DNA of 64,000 bases. Source: Erysipelotrichaceae bacterium 66202529 (lineage in GTDB: Bacteria > Bacillota_I > Bacilli_A > Erysipelotrichales > Erysipelotrichaceae). Position 1 is the stretch's first letter. Each line of letters opens with the position of its first letter. The DNA lies in the NCBI GenBank assembly GCA_017161075.1, contig CP046174.1, forward strand, positions 1,550,001 through 1,614,000, in the 5' to 3' direction. The notes under the pieces are model-generated. The model had not been told where the DNA came from and searched no databases. It saw only the letters and a list, made by a program, of their open reading frames with translations. Of the stretch, positions 17,779 to 26,125 are shown piece after piece. Both the position numbers and the translations under genes were made by a program.

Positions 17779-19944
17779 ATGAAGCGCAGTAATCGGAATC
17801 TGATGATACTGCTGCTGGTGATGAGCTGTATCAGTGTACTGATAATTTCCAATGTACTGTATACAATGACCTCCGCAAAGCATTTTCGCACCGGTATGAA
17901 TGTGAAGGAATACAAGGACGGCGATATTGTCCATACAGAGGTTTTGAAGGCGCGCCGGGGAAGCATACTCGATCGCAGCGGTGAAATATTAGCTAAGGAT
18001 GAGGATACCTATACACTCATTGCAATTCTTAGTAAAACCAGAAAGGGAATTGGGAATACACCGGCGTATGTACAGGATATCAACAAGACCGCCAGGCTTC
18101 TTGCCCCAAAGCTGAACGTAAAGGAGACCTTTATACGGGATAATTTGACACAGGCACGGGATGCCAACCGCTATCAGACAGAATTCGGTGAACAGGGAAA
18201 ATACCTTTCCAGCGGTGTAAAGGAAAGTATTGAGGCATTAAAGCTTCCCGGTATCGTGTTTCAAAGCAGTGTAAAAAGGACTTATCCCAACAGTGTTTTT
18301 GCATCCCATCTGCTTGGCTTTGCCCAGTATGATGAAAAGAAGGGGAAAATCAGCGGACAGATTGGATTGGAGGCAGCACTGGATGAGCAGCTGAACGGAA
18401 CAGATGGCAGTAAGGAATACCAGAAGGATGCGGATGGCAATGCGCTTCCCGGTACGGAATATACAAAGGCTTATGCAAAGAACGGGGATAATGTGGTACT
18501 GACGCTGGATCGCAATGTCCAGCAAACATTGCAGAGCTCGCTGGATAAAAGTGTCAAAAAAACATATGGCGGTGTGCGTGGCTGGGGAATCGTCATGGAA
18601 GTGAAAACCGGAAAGATTTTAGGCTGGGCGTCCTCTCCTTCCTTTGATCTGAACAGCCGCGATGATATAAAAAGCTTTCAGGATTTACCTGCGGATTTTT
18701 TATACGAGCCGGGTTCTGTTATGAAGGGAATCACTTATGCAGCTGCTGTGGACAGCGGGCATTATCCATATAACAAGACATTTAATTCAGGTATTTTTCA
18801 TTTTCTTGAGGATGCGAAGGGAAATATTATTCGTACAAGCAGCGGGAATTTATACATACAGGATGCACAGGGAAGTGATCATGGAACTATCAGCTTTGAT
18901 AAAGGCTTTGTACTTTCCAGTAATATTGGAATCTGTGAGCTGCTGGCAAGCTATATGAAGCCTGATATTTATAAGGACTATTTACAGAAATTCGGTTTTC
19001 TGAAATCTGTAGACACGCCGTATCTGTCCAATGAGCCGGGGGAAATGCAGTTTACCTATGCTTCAGAAAAGCTGTCTACTGGGTTTGGTCAGTCTATCAA
19101 TGTGAACGCTTTACAAATGGTGCAGGCATTCTCTGCGATATTCAATGACGGCAACATGATGCGTCCGTATCTGGTGGATCGTATCGAGCATGCCAATGGT
19201 ACAATTTCGAAGCAGTATGAGCCAAAGGTTGTGGGGCAGCCGATTACAGAGAAAACAAGCGCCTATATTCAGAAGCTGATGAAACGAGTTGTCGATGATA
19301 AGGATGGTACTGCGAGAATGTATCGAATGAAGGATGTTGATATTATAGCGAAAACGGGTACCGGACAGGTTTACGGTAAGCACGGCTATGATGGCAGCCT
19401 GTATACAAATTCGGTCATGATGGCTGCACCTGCAAAGGATCCAAAGGTGATGGTGTATTACGCATTTCAGGCAAGTGATTATCTGAATTATGATAGAGAA
19501 CCGATGAAGGAGGTTATGCGTTCCGCATTGGTTGCCGCAAATATTACAGCCGATCAGGAGACGGATACAAAAGAAAAGACTGTTAAGAAATACAAGGTCG
19601 CACAAATGCCTGTGTTGAGAAATCATTCCTTGGCATATGCGAAGGAAAAACTAAAGGATACGCATACGGAACAGATTATCATCGGAGATGGCAGCGAGGT
19701 TGTCGAGCAATATCCGCAGGAAAAGGAAACCATTATCTCCAATCAGAGAATATTTCTGAAAAGTGATGGCAGCCGTATGACAATGCCGAATATGAAGGAC
19801 TGGACGAAGAAGGATATTACCGCATTTTGGCAGCTGACGCATATCGCAGTGGAAATGGATGGCACGGGTATGGTTACTTCACAAAATATACAGACAGGAA
19901 AAGTCATCAGTAAGGATACGGTTATTAAGGTGAAGATGAAATAA
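17779..19944 (+). CDS. Class B penicillin-binding protein with PASTA domains, tandem paralogue (copy 2)
   Basis: A 721-residue protein, co-linear with and clearly paralogous to the PBP just upstream: same membrane anchor, same 'GNALPGTEYTKAYAKNGDNVVLTLDRNVQQTLQ' type core, same active-site order (S313-V-M-K316; S-S-N; K525-T-G) and the same two PASTA modules. All catalytic residues are intact, so it is likely functional, not a relic. It has its own strong Shine-Dalgarno (AGGAAGGGGG, 17761-17770). Divergence is spread along the whole length, which argues against a very recent duplication. The paralogue may serve a different growth phase, sporulation, or beta-lactam tolerance; this is inference. 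Confidence 0.92.
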   Translation: MKRSNRNLMILLLVMSCISVLIISNVLYTMTSAKHFRTGMNVKEYKDGDIVHTEVLKARRGSILDRSGEILAKDEDTYTLIAILSKTRKGIGNTPAYVQDINKTARLLAPKLNVKETFIRDNLTQARDANRYQTEFGEQGKYLSSGVKESIEALKLPGIVFQSSVKRTYPNSVFASHLLGFAQYDEKKGKISGQIGLEAALDEQLNGTDGSKEYQKDADGNALPGTEYTKAYAKNGDNVVLTLDRNVQQTLQSSLDKSVKKTYGGVRGWGIVMEVKTGKILGWASSPSFDLNSRDDIKSFQDLPADFLYEPGSVMKGITYAAAVDSGHYPYNKTFNSGIFHFLEDAKGNIIRTSSGNLYIQDAQGSDHGTISFDKGFVLSSNIGICELLASYMKPDIYKDYLQKFGFLKSVDTPYLSNEPGEMQFTYASEKLSTGFGQSINVNALQMVQAFSAIFNDGNMMRPYLVDRIEHANGTISKQYEPKVVGQPITEKTSAYIQKLMKRVVDDKDGTARMYRMKDVDIIAKTGTGQVYGKHGYDGSLYTNSVMMAAPAKDPKVMVYYAFQASDYLNYDREPMKEVMRSALVAANITADQETDTKEKTVKKYKVAQMPVLRNHSLAYAKEKLKDTHTEQIIIGDGSEVVEQYPQEKETIISNQRIFLKSDGSRMTMPNMKDWTKKDITAFWQLTHIAVEMDGTGMVTSQNIQTGKVISKDTVIKVKMK

Positions 19945-20264
19945 GTTATCTGGGATGTATGAGGAAAGGAATCTTCTTAAAGTATGAAGAACACGAACAC
20001 TTTTTACAGTAATGTGTATTCCTTCCTTATTATAAAGCAGGAAACGCAGACATGCTTTCATTTTTGAAAAAAAGGAACACCTATTATATGCATGGAAAAG
20101 AATCCCTGAGTTATAAGATCAGAACAATAGAAAAAGATAACCGCATATGTGTATTACAAATATTCTGATAGGTTTGAAACCTTAATAGAATACAAAGGTA
20201 ATCGCTAATTCGCCTGTGTTGGCACTAATACCGTTTTGTGTATCAACATCTATGATGGAAAAAG

Positions 20265-20310
20265 AAGAAGGAAAGCTCTATGAATGTGAGTTCTCCTTCT
20301 TTCTTTATTT
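20265..20310 (+). terminator. Terminator after the tandem PBP genes
   Basis: AAGAAGGA (20265-20272) pairs with TCCTTCTT (20294-20301), followed by TCTTTATTTT. A second, longer-range pairing (GGAAAGGAAT near 19962 with ATTCCTTCC near 20020) lies closer to the stop codon. The rest of 19945-20506 shows no gene. Confidence 0.7.
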
Positions 20311-20506
20311 TACGGATGCAGTACTTATTAAGGATAAATTTGCGATAGGTCTTAATATTTACCTTTTCATCATTTTTTGCCTTATTTAAGAGGCTGATCC
20401 AGAGGAAATATCCGAATAAATGACAAGTGACAATTTTAAGGAAAATTGATTTTTTATTGTATATAAGGTGATAAAATATGCAGGATGCTTTTATTTCCCT
20501 TGTTCG

Positions 20507-21391
20507 TTATTTGTGTGGACTCTTTTCTTTCTCAAAATACGCCTGCAAGGCACAGCCCATAAAGTGGGAGGCACCGTTTCCATAACGCTCATCCATCCTG
20601 TGAATCAGCTCCTCGTTATGCAGATAGCTGTCAATCATTATTTCCATTTGATGAACACCCGCATCCATGGCAGGCGCTTCTGCCTCCGGGATGAGATGCT
20701 GCAGCTCATATACGATTTGCTGAACCTCTGCACAGGCCGGATCTCTGTCTGTATCCGAAAGCAGCTGCTTCATCAGCTCCTGATTGCGCTTTCCATAATC
20801 CTGTTCCTTTATATGGGTGAGCTTATCCAGATTTTCTGTGAAATGCTCCAGGTTGTGCTTCATGGCAGCCGTATATGCTTCCACACTTCCATAATACGCA
20901 ATGGCTGTTTTGGCGATGTCGGCTTCATGATCGCGAACCCGGGCTATGAGCTCATCAAAGGCAGCGATGCTTCCGTATTCCTGAATAATCTCCTCGGTAT
21001 GCTCTTTCTCAAATTCCTCCAGCAGCTGTATATAGCTATTTAAACTAAAATCTTGAAATTCCATGCAATTCTCTCCTTTCTCTAACCTGTCCAGCAGCTC
21101 CAGCAGCCGGTTCAGTCTGTTTCGCCGCTCGATCAGCAGAGCCTTCTGCTTTTGAAAAGCGGCATTCTGATCGAAGTCCTTCCGCTCCATGATCCTTTTG
21201 ATTTCCTTTAATGGGAAATCCAGTTCTCTGAATAACAAAATCTGTTGTAGCTTCTTCAATGCGTCGTCATCATAGAGCCGGTAACCAGCATCGGTAAATG
21301 CTGTTGGCTTGAATACATCGATCTCATCATAATATTGCAGGGTGCGTACACTGATGCCAGTCAGCTCAGCGACCTCTTTTACTGTTTTCAT
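20507..21391 (-). CDS. MerR-family regulator with TipAS-like C-terminal domain
   Basis: A 294-residue protein. Residues 1-70 are a MerR winged helix: 'VKEVAELTGISVRTLQYYDEIDVFKPTAFTDAGYRLYDDDALKKLQQILLFRELDFPLKEI'. A coiled-coil linker follows ('RKDFDQNAAFQKQKALLIERRNRLNRLLELLDRLEKG'). The C-terminal 150 residues ('YGSVEAYTAAMKHNLEHFTENLDKL ... MIDSYLHNEELIHRMDERYGNGASHFMGCALQAYF') form a TipAS antibiotic-recognition-type domain, which in TipA/Mta-like regulators binds thiopeptides or other drugs. It lies on the opposite strand inside the dcw cluster. Its own promoter has the over-long 19-bp spacer typical of MerR targets, indicating autoregulation. Confidence 0.9.
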   Translation of the reverse strand: MKTVKEVAELTGISVRTLQYYDEIDVFKPTAFTDAGYRLYDDDALKKLQQILLFRELDFPLKEIKRIMERKDFDQNAAFQKQKALLIERRNRLNRLLELLDRLEKGENCMEFQDFSLNSYIQLLEEFEKEHTEEIIQEYGSIAAFDELIARVRDHEADIAKTAIAYYGSVEAYTAAMKHNLEHFTENLDKLTHIKEQDYGKRNQELMKQLLSDTDRDPACAEVQQIVYELQHLIPEAEAPAMDAGVHQMEIMIDSYLHNEELIHRMDERYGNGASHFMGCALQAYFEKEKSPHK

Positions 21392-21459
21392 GGTACCACT
21401 TCCTTATCTGTTGAAAAATATCAGAGTGTTAGCCGGCACTGCTCTGTATCTTCCTCTAC

Positions 21460-21490
21460 AGCATACTATATCACGCAGCGTGAGGGTCAA
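21460..21490 (-). promoter_or_regulatory. MerR-type promoter with 19-bp spacer and dyad operator
   Basis: On the minus strand TTGACC (21490-21485) and TATGCT (21465-21460) are separated by 19 bp, the spacing MerR activators correct by DNA twisting. A perfect dyad TCACGC-A-GCGTGA (21471-21483) sits inside the spacer. No gene is visible in 21392-21843 apart from this site and the leader of the next PBP gene. Confidence 0.75.
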
Positions 21491-21843
21491 TGCTTTTTTT
21501 TGAAAATTTGTAATTTTCTTTGCTTATGATGTCTGTTACAGTCCTTAAAAAATGCGGAAAGAAAAAATGTAAGGTATAGAAACCATATGGATATAGTGGC
21601 AATTTCTTTTGATAAGGGTTAACCATTACATAGGAGAAAGCAAACTGTGATGCATAGTCGTTTACGATACTCAGAAGTCCTTGCGATGCACTTTAGTAGT
21701 CCATAGAACGCATAAAGAAAGAGGAAAAAGCGTGGATTAAAAGTATCGTATTTCTTATATAAAGGAAACAGCGCGATGGGAAGAACGTTGTTTTCATCAT
21801 AAAAAGGCGGTTTCGCTCATACGATGGACTGAGGTGATCTGGT

Positions 21844-23763
21844 ATGATTCGAGGAAAGGTCAAGACGAGGATATCCACAATATTCCTTTGCTGTATTCTT
21901 ATTTTCTGCTGTATACTGGGCAAGCTCGGTTATGAACAGATCTTTCATCATACCGATATCATGGAAAAGGCTCTAAGTCTTTGGGAGCGTGATTTTACAG
22001 TCGCAGGCTTACGCGGCTCCATTCTGGACAAGAACGGAAATGTTCTGGCACATGATATCCCAAGTACATCCGTTATGGTCGTGCCTGCTCAGATACAGGA
22101 TCCGGACAAAACAGCCCAGCAGCTTGCGGAGGTTTTGAAGGCGGATAAGAAAAAAATATATTCCACCATAACCAAGCATGTCAGCACACAGAAAATTCAG
22201 CCGGAGGGACGTCTGATCAGCGATGACAAGGCACGCAAGCTGGAGGCGATGGATTTGCCAGGTGTCTATCTGGTGCAGGATTCTCTGCGCAACTATCCCA
22301 ATAATAACTATCTTGCACAGGTTTTGGGCTTTACCGGTATTGATAATCAGGGACTTGCCGGTTTGGAGCTGCAGTATAACGACATTCTGTCTGCGAAAAG
22401 TGGTGCGTTGAACATCCCCTTCGACGCCAAGGGGCATAATGTTGACTTATATAAGGAAAGCTATGAGGCACCGGGCCGTGGCATGGATGTACAGCTAACC
22501 ATTGACTCGAAAATTCAGGATATCGTGGAGCGGGAGCTGAACAATCTGGTAAAGCGCTATAAGCCGAAATCCGCACTGGCACTGGCGATGAATCCCAATA
22601 CCGGAGAAATTCTTGCCATGGTCAGTAAGCCTGACTTCGATCCAAACCACTATAAGGATTACTCCAGTGATGTTTATAACCGCAATCTTCCTATTTGGAA
22701 AAGCTATGAGCCTGGTTCTACCTTTAAATCGGTAACCTTTGCCTCTGCATTGGAGCTGAAGCTGTTTGATATGTTTAAGGATACGTATTATGATCGCGGC
22801 TATGAGATGGTCGGCGGTGCGCGTATCAAATCCTGGAAGGCTGGCGGGCATGGGCAGCAGACCTTCCTGCAGGTATTGGAAAACTCCTCCAATCCGGGCT
22901 TTGTGGAAATATCCAGACGGATGGGTCTGGATAATGAATATGACTTTGTAAAGAAATTCGGATTTGGAGAGAAAACCGGAATCGATCTTCCTGGGGAAAG
23001 CAAGGGAATTATGTTTAAGAAAAGTGCAATGGGAGAACTGGAACAGGCAACCGTGGCATTTGGCCAGGGCTTGAGCGTCACACCGATTCAGCTGGTTACC
23101 GCCTTCTCAGCCATTATCAACGGCGGTACCCTATATACTCCCTATATTACAAAAAGCGTCAACGATCCGATTACCCATGATGCAATTCTGGAATACAAGC
23201 CGACACCAAAGCGCAAGGTGATCAGTGAGGATACGAGTAAGAAGATGCGCTACGCATTGGAGAGCGTCGTAGCAAACGGCGGAGGAAAGCCGGCGTATAC
23301 AGAGGGCTATAAGATTGGCGGAAAAACCGGAACGGCACAGATTGCGGAGAACGGTGTCTATTCCACCAGTAACTATATTTTATCCTTTCTAAGCGCAGCA
23401 CCGATTGACGACCCGCAAATCGTGCTGTATATTGCCGCAGACAGTCCGCAAAATGATGTACTTTACGGCGGAACGGTCATTGCGCCGGTTGCCAAAGCGT
23501 GCTATGAGGATATCCTGCCATATCTCGGTGTGAAAAAAGCAGAGGATCAGATTCCGAAAAAGCTGGTATGGCCGGAAACGGAAAATATCAAGGTGCAGGA
23601 TTTCAGAGGTAAGAAAAAGAAGGATGTTTCGCAGGAGGGGGTTACCTTTACCTTCATCGGCAGTGGTGATACGGTAATGGAACAGATGCCGGAAGCAGGT
23701 ACCACACTCTCTGCGGAGGGAGGGGAGGTCTGGATCTATCTTGGAAACGACAAGGTTAAATGA
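21844..23763 (+). CDS. Class B penicillin-binding protein (SpoVD/FtsI-like) with one PASTA domain
   Basis: A 639-residue transpeptidase. N-terminal anchor at about 10-30, then 'LRGSILDKNGNVLAHD' (pedestal), the transpeptidase domain with S292-T-F-K295 ('YEPGSTFKSVTF'), S348-S-N350 and K494-T-G ('GGKTGTAQIAENG'), and a C-terminal PASTA-like module (about 575-639). It is shorter and more SpoVD-like than the tandem pair upstream; 'GKAQ/GTAQIA' and the PASTA tail are usual in SpoVD. Located directly before murE, as spoVD is in Bacillus. GAGGTGAT at 21831-21838 supports ATG 21844. Its 3' end overlaps murE by 23 nt. Whether it acts in sporulation or vegetative division cannot be decided here. Confidence 0.9.
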   Translation: MIRGKVKTRISTIFLCCILIFCCILGKLGYEQIFHHTDIMEKALSLWERDFTVAGLRGSILDKNGNVLAHDIPSTSVMVVPAQIQDPDKTAQQLAEVLKADKKKIYSTITKHVSTQKIQPEGRLISDDKARKLEAMDLPGVYLVQDSLRNYPNNNYLAQVLGFTGIDNQGLAGLELQYNDILSAKSGALNIPFDAKGHNVDLYKESYEAPGRGMDVQLTIDSKIQDIVERELNNLVKRYKPKSALALAMNPNTGEILAMVSKPDFDPNHYKDYSSDVYNRNLPIWKSYEPGSTFKSVTFASALELKLFDMFKDTYYDRGYEMVGGARIKSWKAGGHGQQTFLQVLENSSNPGFVEISRRMGLDNEYDFVKKFGFGEKTGIDLPGESKGIMFKKSAMGELEQATVAFGQGLSVTPIQLVTAFSAIINGGTLYTPYITKSVNDPITHDAILEYKPTPKRKVISEDTSKKMRYALESVVANGGGKPAYTEGYKIGGKTGTAQIAENGVYSTSNYILSFLSAAPIDDPQIVLYIAADSPQNDVLYGGTVIAPVAKACYEDILPYLGVKKAEDQIPKKLVWPETENIKVQDFRGKKKKDVSQEGVTFTFIGSGDTVMEQMPEAGTTLSAEGGEVWIYLGNDKVK

Positions 23764-25171
23764 GCTGTTCACGCTGCTGCATATCCCCTGTGAGGATACG
23801 CGAATTTTACAGGGAATCAGTGATGATACCCGCGATTTAAAAAAAGACTGGCTGTTTGTGTGCCGCCGGGGAAGTGCCTATGATGGTGCCACCTTTCTGC
23901 AGGAGGCGTTGGATAAGGGAGCAGTCGTCCTGTGTGATGAGCTGCTTCAACAGGAGCATGTCTACTACACGCCGCATGTAGAGCGCATCCGGCAGGCATT
24001 ACTTGAGCTGTATTACGGGGATTTGTGTGCAAGGCTGCATGTCATCGGTGTTACGGGCACCAATGGGAAAACGAGTGTTGCCAGCATCATATCCCAGCTG
24101 CTTGCCATGGAGGACTGTGCTGTATTACAAATAGGAACCGGCAGTGTCCGCTATCCGGATGAGGTTATTGAAATACACAATACCACCCCTGGCTGCTTTC
24201 AGCTGGCAAATTATTTCCGCAGAGCAGTGCAGACAGGCATTACGCATGTTGTTATGGAGGTCAGCTCGCATGCCATCGACCAGAACCGCATCAGCTTTCT
24301 GCAATTCGATGATATTGTCTACACGAACATAACACAGGATCACTTGGACTATCATCTGAGCAGAGTGCATTACCGTTATACGAAATTCAAGCTGCGCCGC
24401 TATCTGAAGCCACAGGGAACGATTATATACAATAGTGATCTGAGCTATATGCAGGAGCTAGTCAATCTGGCGCAGCATACCTGTATCAGCATCGGTATGC
24501 AGGCTGCCCATTTCCCGCTGTCAGAGGTTCAGCTCAGTGCGCATGATCTTTCCTTTCACCTGCAGGGCTATGCCTTTCATGCGAAGCTTCTGGGTATGGT
24601 AAACGTATATAATCTGGCTGAGGCTATCGTTGTCGTTCATCGTACCGGCTGTTCCTATGAGCGGCTTGTACAGGATTGTGAGCAGCTGAAGCCGGTCAGC
24701 GGGCGTATGGAGGTTATGGAGGTCGGCGGATTTACAATCTGGATCGACTATGCCCATACGGCTGCAGCTGTAAAGGAGCTGCTGCTTTTTGCCAACTCCG
24801 TGAAAAAGGGACGCATATTGACGATTCTCGGGTGCGGCGGGGAGCGTGATCGTACAAAGCGGCCTCAAATGGCTGCGATTGCGGCTGCATACAGTGATAT
24901 CGCCGTCTTTACGAGTGATAATCCAAGGGGGGAAAGTGTGGCAGATATCCTGCAGGATATGAAGTGCGAAAGCTTTTCCAATGCCGTTGTGTTTGAAAAT
25001 CGCTACTTTGCGATAAAACATACTATTAAAGTAGCACAAAATAGTGATATAATAATAATCGCTGGAAAAGGGAGCGAAGAAACCATTACGGCTTTTGGAC
25101 GGGAATATCCCTTTTCTGATCGATCCTGCGTAAAGGAACGTCTAGCTAAGGAGGAACTACTTTGGAAATAA
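23741..25171 (+). CDS. murE: UDP-N-acetylmuramoyl-tripeptide synthetase MurE
   Basis: A 476-residue Mur ligase that adds the third stem-peptide residue in the cytoplasm. N-terminal UDP-binding part: 'GISDDTRDLKKDWLFVCRRG'. ATP-binding loop: 'VIGVTGTNGKTSVASI'. Central-domain marks: 'NTTPGCFQLANYF', 'MEVSSHAIDQNRI', 'TNITQDHLDYH'. C-terminal domain: 'GRMEVMEVGGFTIWIDYAHTAAAVKELL', 'GCGGERDRTKRPQM', and 'TSDNPRGESVADI'. The DNPR motif is the one associated with meso-diaminopimelate-adding MurE. The start is a TTG at 23741, 11 nt after GGGAGGT inside the PBP gene; no better in-frame start keeps the N-terminus. It overlaps mraY by 10 nt. Confidence 0.93.
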   Translation: METTRLNELFTLLHIPCEDTRILQGISDDTRDLKKDWLFVCRRGSAYDGATFLQEALDKGAVVLCDELLQQEHVYYTPHVERIRQALLELYYGDLCARLHVIGVTGTNGKTSVASIISQLLAMEDCAVLQIGTGSVRYPDEVIEIHNTTPGCFQLANYFRRAVQTGITHVVMEVSSHAIDQNRISFLQFDDIVYTNITQDHLDYHLSRVHYRYTKFKLRRYLKPQGTIIYNSDLSYMQELVNLAQHTCISIGMQAAHFPLSEVQLSAHDLSFHLQGYAFHAKLLGMVNVYNLAEAIVVVHRTGCSYERLVQDCEQLKPVSGRMEVMEVGGFTIWIDYAHTAAAVKELLLFANSVKKGRILTILGCGGERDRTKRPQMAAIAAAYSDIAVFTSDNPRGESVADILQDMKCESFSNAVVFENRYFAIKHTIKVAQNSDIIIIAGKGSEETITAFGREYPFSDRSCVKERLAKEELLWK

Positions 25172-26124
25172 AATATCTGCTCGCATTCGGAATCAGCCTG
25201 GTGGCAACCCTGGTGGTAATGCCGCTGCTCATTCCGTTTCTACATAAAATTAAATTCGGACAGAGCATCCGTAAGGAAGGACCGCAGAGCCACATGGCGA
25301 AAACGGGAACACCGACCATGGGAGGACTCGTTTTTGTGAGCGTGCCAATCCTCGTCATGCTGGTATTGGACTACAAGGCGTTTTTCTCGGGGGAAATGCT
25401 GATTTGTGTGCTCGCGTATCTGGGCTATGCCCTCATAGGCTTCATTGATGATTTCCTGATCGTCGTGAAAAAGAACAATGACGGTCTGAAGCCATCTATG
25501 AAATTTCTGATGCAGTCCATACTGGCTGTTGTGTTTTATCTGTTTTACCGCTCCATTGCGGAAACGACACTGATCCTTCCGGTCGTTCACATCTCGCTGG
25601 AGCTGGGTATTCTGTATTTTGTATTGATTTTCTTTATGTTCACCTGTGAATCTAATGCGGTCAATCTGACAGATGGATTGGATGGTCTGTGTGCAGGAAC
25701 CTCCATTATTGCCATTGCACCGTTTGTGATTTTCGCTCTGCTTCAGAATAATAAGGATCTGGCGATGCTGCTGCTGGCAGTGTGCGGTTCTCTGTTGGGA
25801 TATCTGCGCTTCAATGTGCATCCGGCTAAAATCTTTATGGGAGATACCGGCTCTTTAGCAATCGGCGGTTTACTGGCAGCAAGCGCTATGATTTTAAAGC
25901 AGGAGCTGCTGCTGATCGTTATTGGCGGTGTCTTTGTCATGGAGCTGCTGTCGGTCGTTATTCAGGTAACCAGCTATAAGGCAACAAAGAAAAGAGTATT
26001 TCGTATGGCGCCGCTGCATCATCATTTTGAGCTGGGCGGTATGAAGGAAACACAGGTCGTGCTGATGTTCTGGAGCATCGGTGTCGTGCTTGCGGCCATC
26101 GGTTTATGGCTGGGGGTAATGTGA
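25162..26124 (+). CDS. mraY: Phospho-N-acetylmuramoyl-pentapeptide transferase MraY
   Basis: A 320-residue polytopic membrane enzyme with about ten membrane helices. It transfers phospho-MurNAc-pentapeptide to undecaprenyl phosphate, forming lipid I. Family motifs are 'GPQSHMAKTGTPTMGGLVF', 'GFIDDFLIVVKKNNDGLKPSMK' (the Asp-Asp pair near residue 95), 'ESNAVNLTDGLDGL' and 'FRMAPLHHHFELGG'. The start is a TTG (25162) 8 nt after an AAGGAGG Shine-Dalgarno; the ATA before the first ATG-like codons leaves no alternative. Overlap with murE and 1-nt gap to murD show tight coupling. Confidence 0.96.
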   Translation: MEIKYLLAFGISLVATLVVMPLLIPFLHKIKFGQSIRKEGPQSHMAKTGTPTMGGLVFVSVPILVMLVLDYKAFFSGEMLICVLAYLGYALIGFIDDFLIVVKKNNDGLKPSMKFLMQSILAVVFYLFYRSIAETTLILPVVHISLELGILYFVLIFFMFTCESNAVNLTDGLDGLCAGTSIIAIAPFVIFALLQNNKDLAMLLLAVCGSLLGYLRFNVHPAKIFMGDTGSLAIGGLLAASAMILKQELLLIVIGGVFVMELLSVVIQVTSYKATKKRVFRMAPLHHHFELGGMKETQVVLMFWSIGVVLAAIGLWLGVM

Positions 26125-26125
26125 T

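Noticed and set aside
20468..21043. 191-codon plus-strand frame
   Set aside because: It is wholly antisense to the well-supported MerR/TipAS gene.
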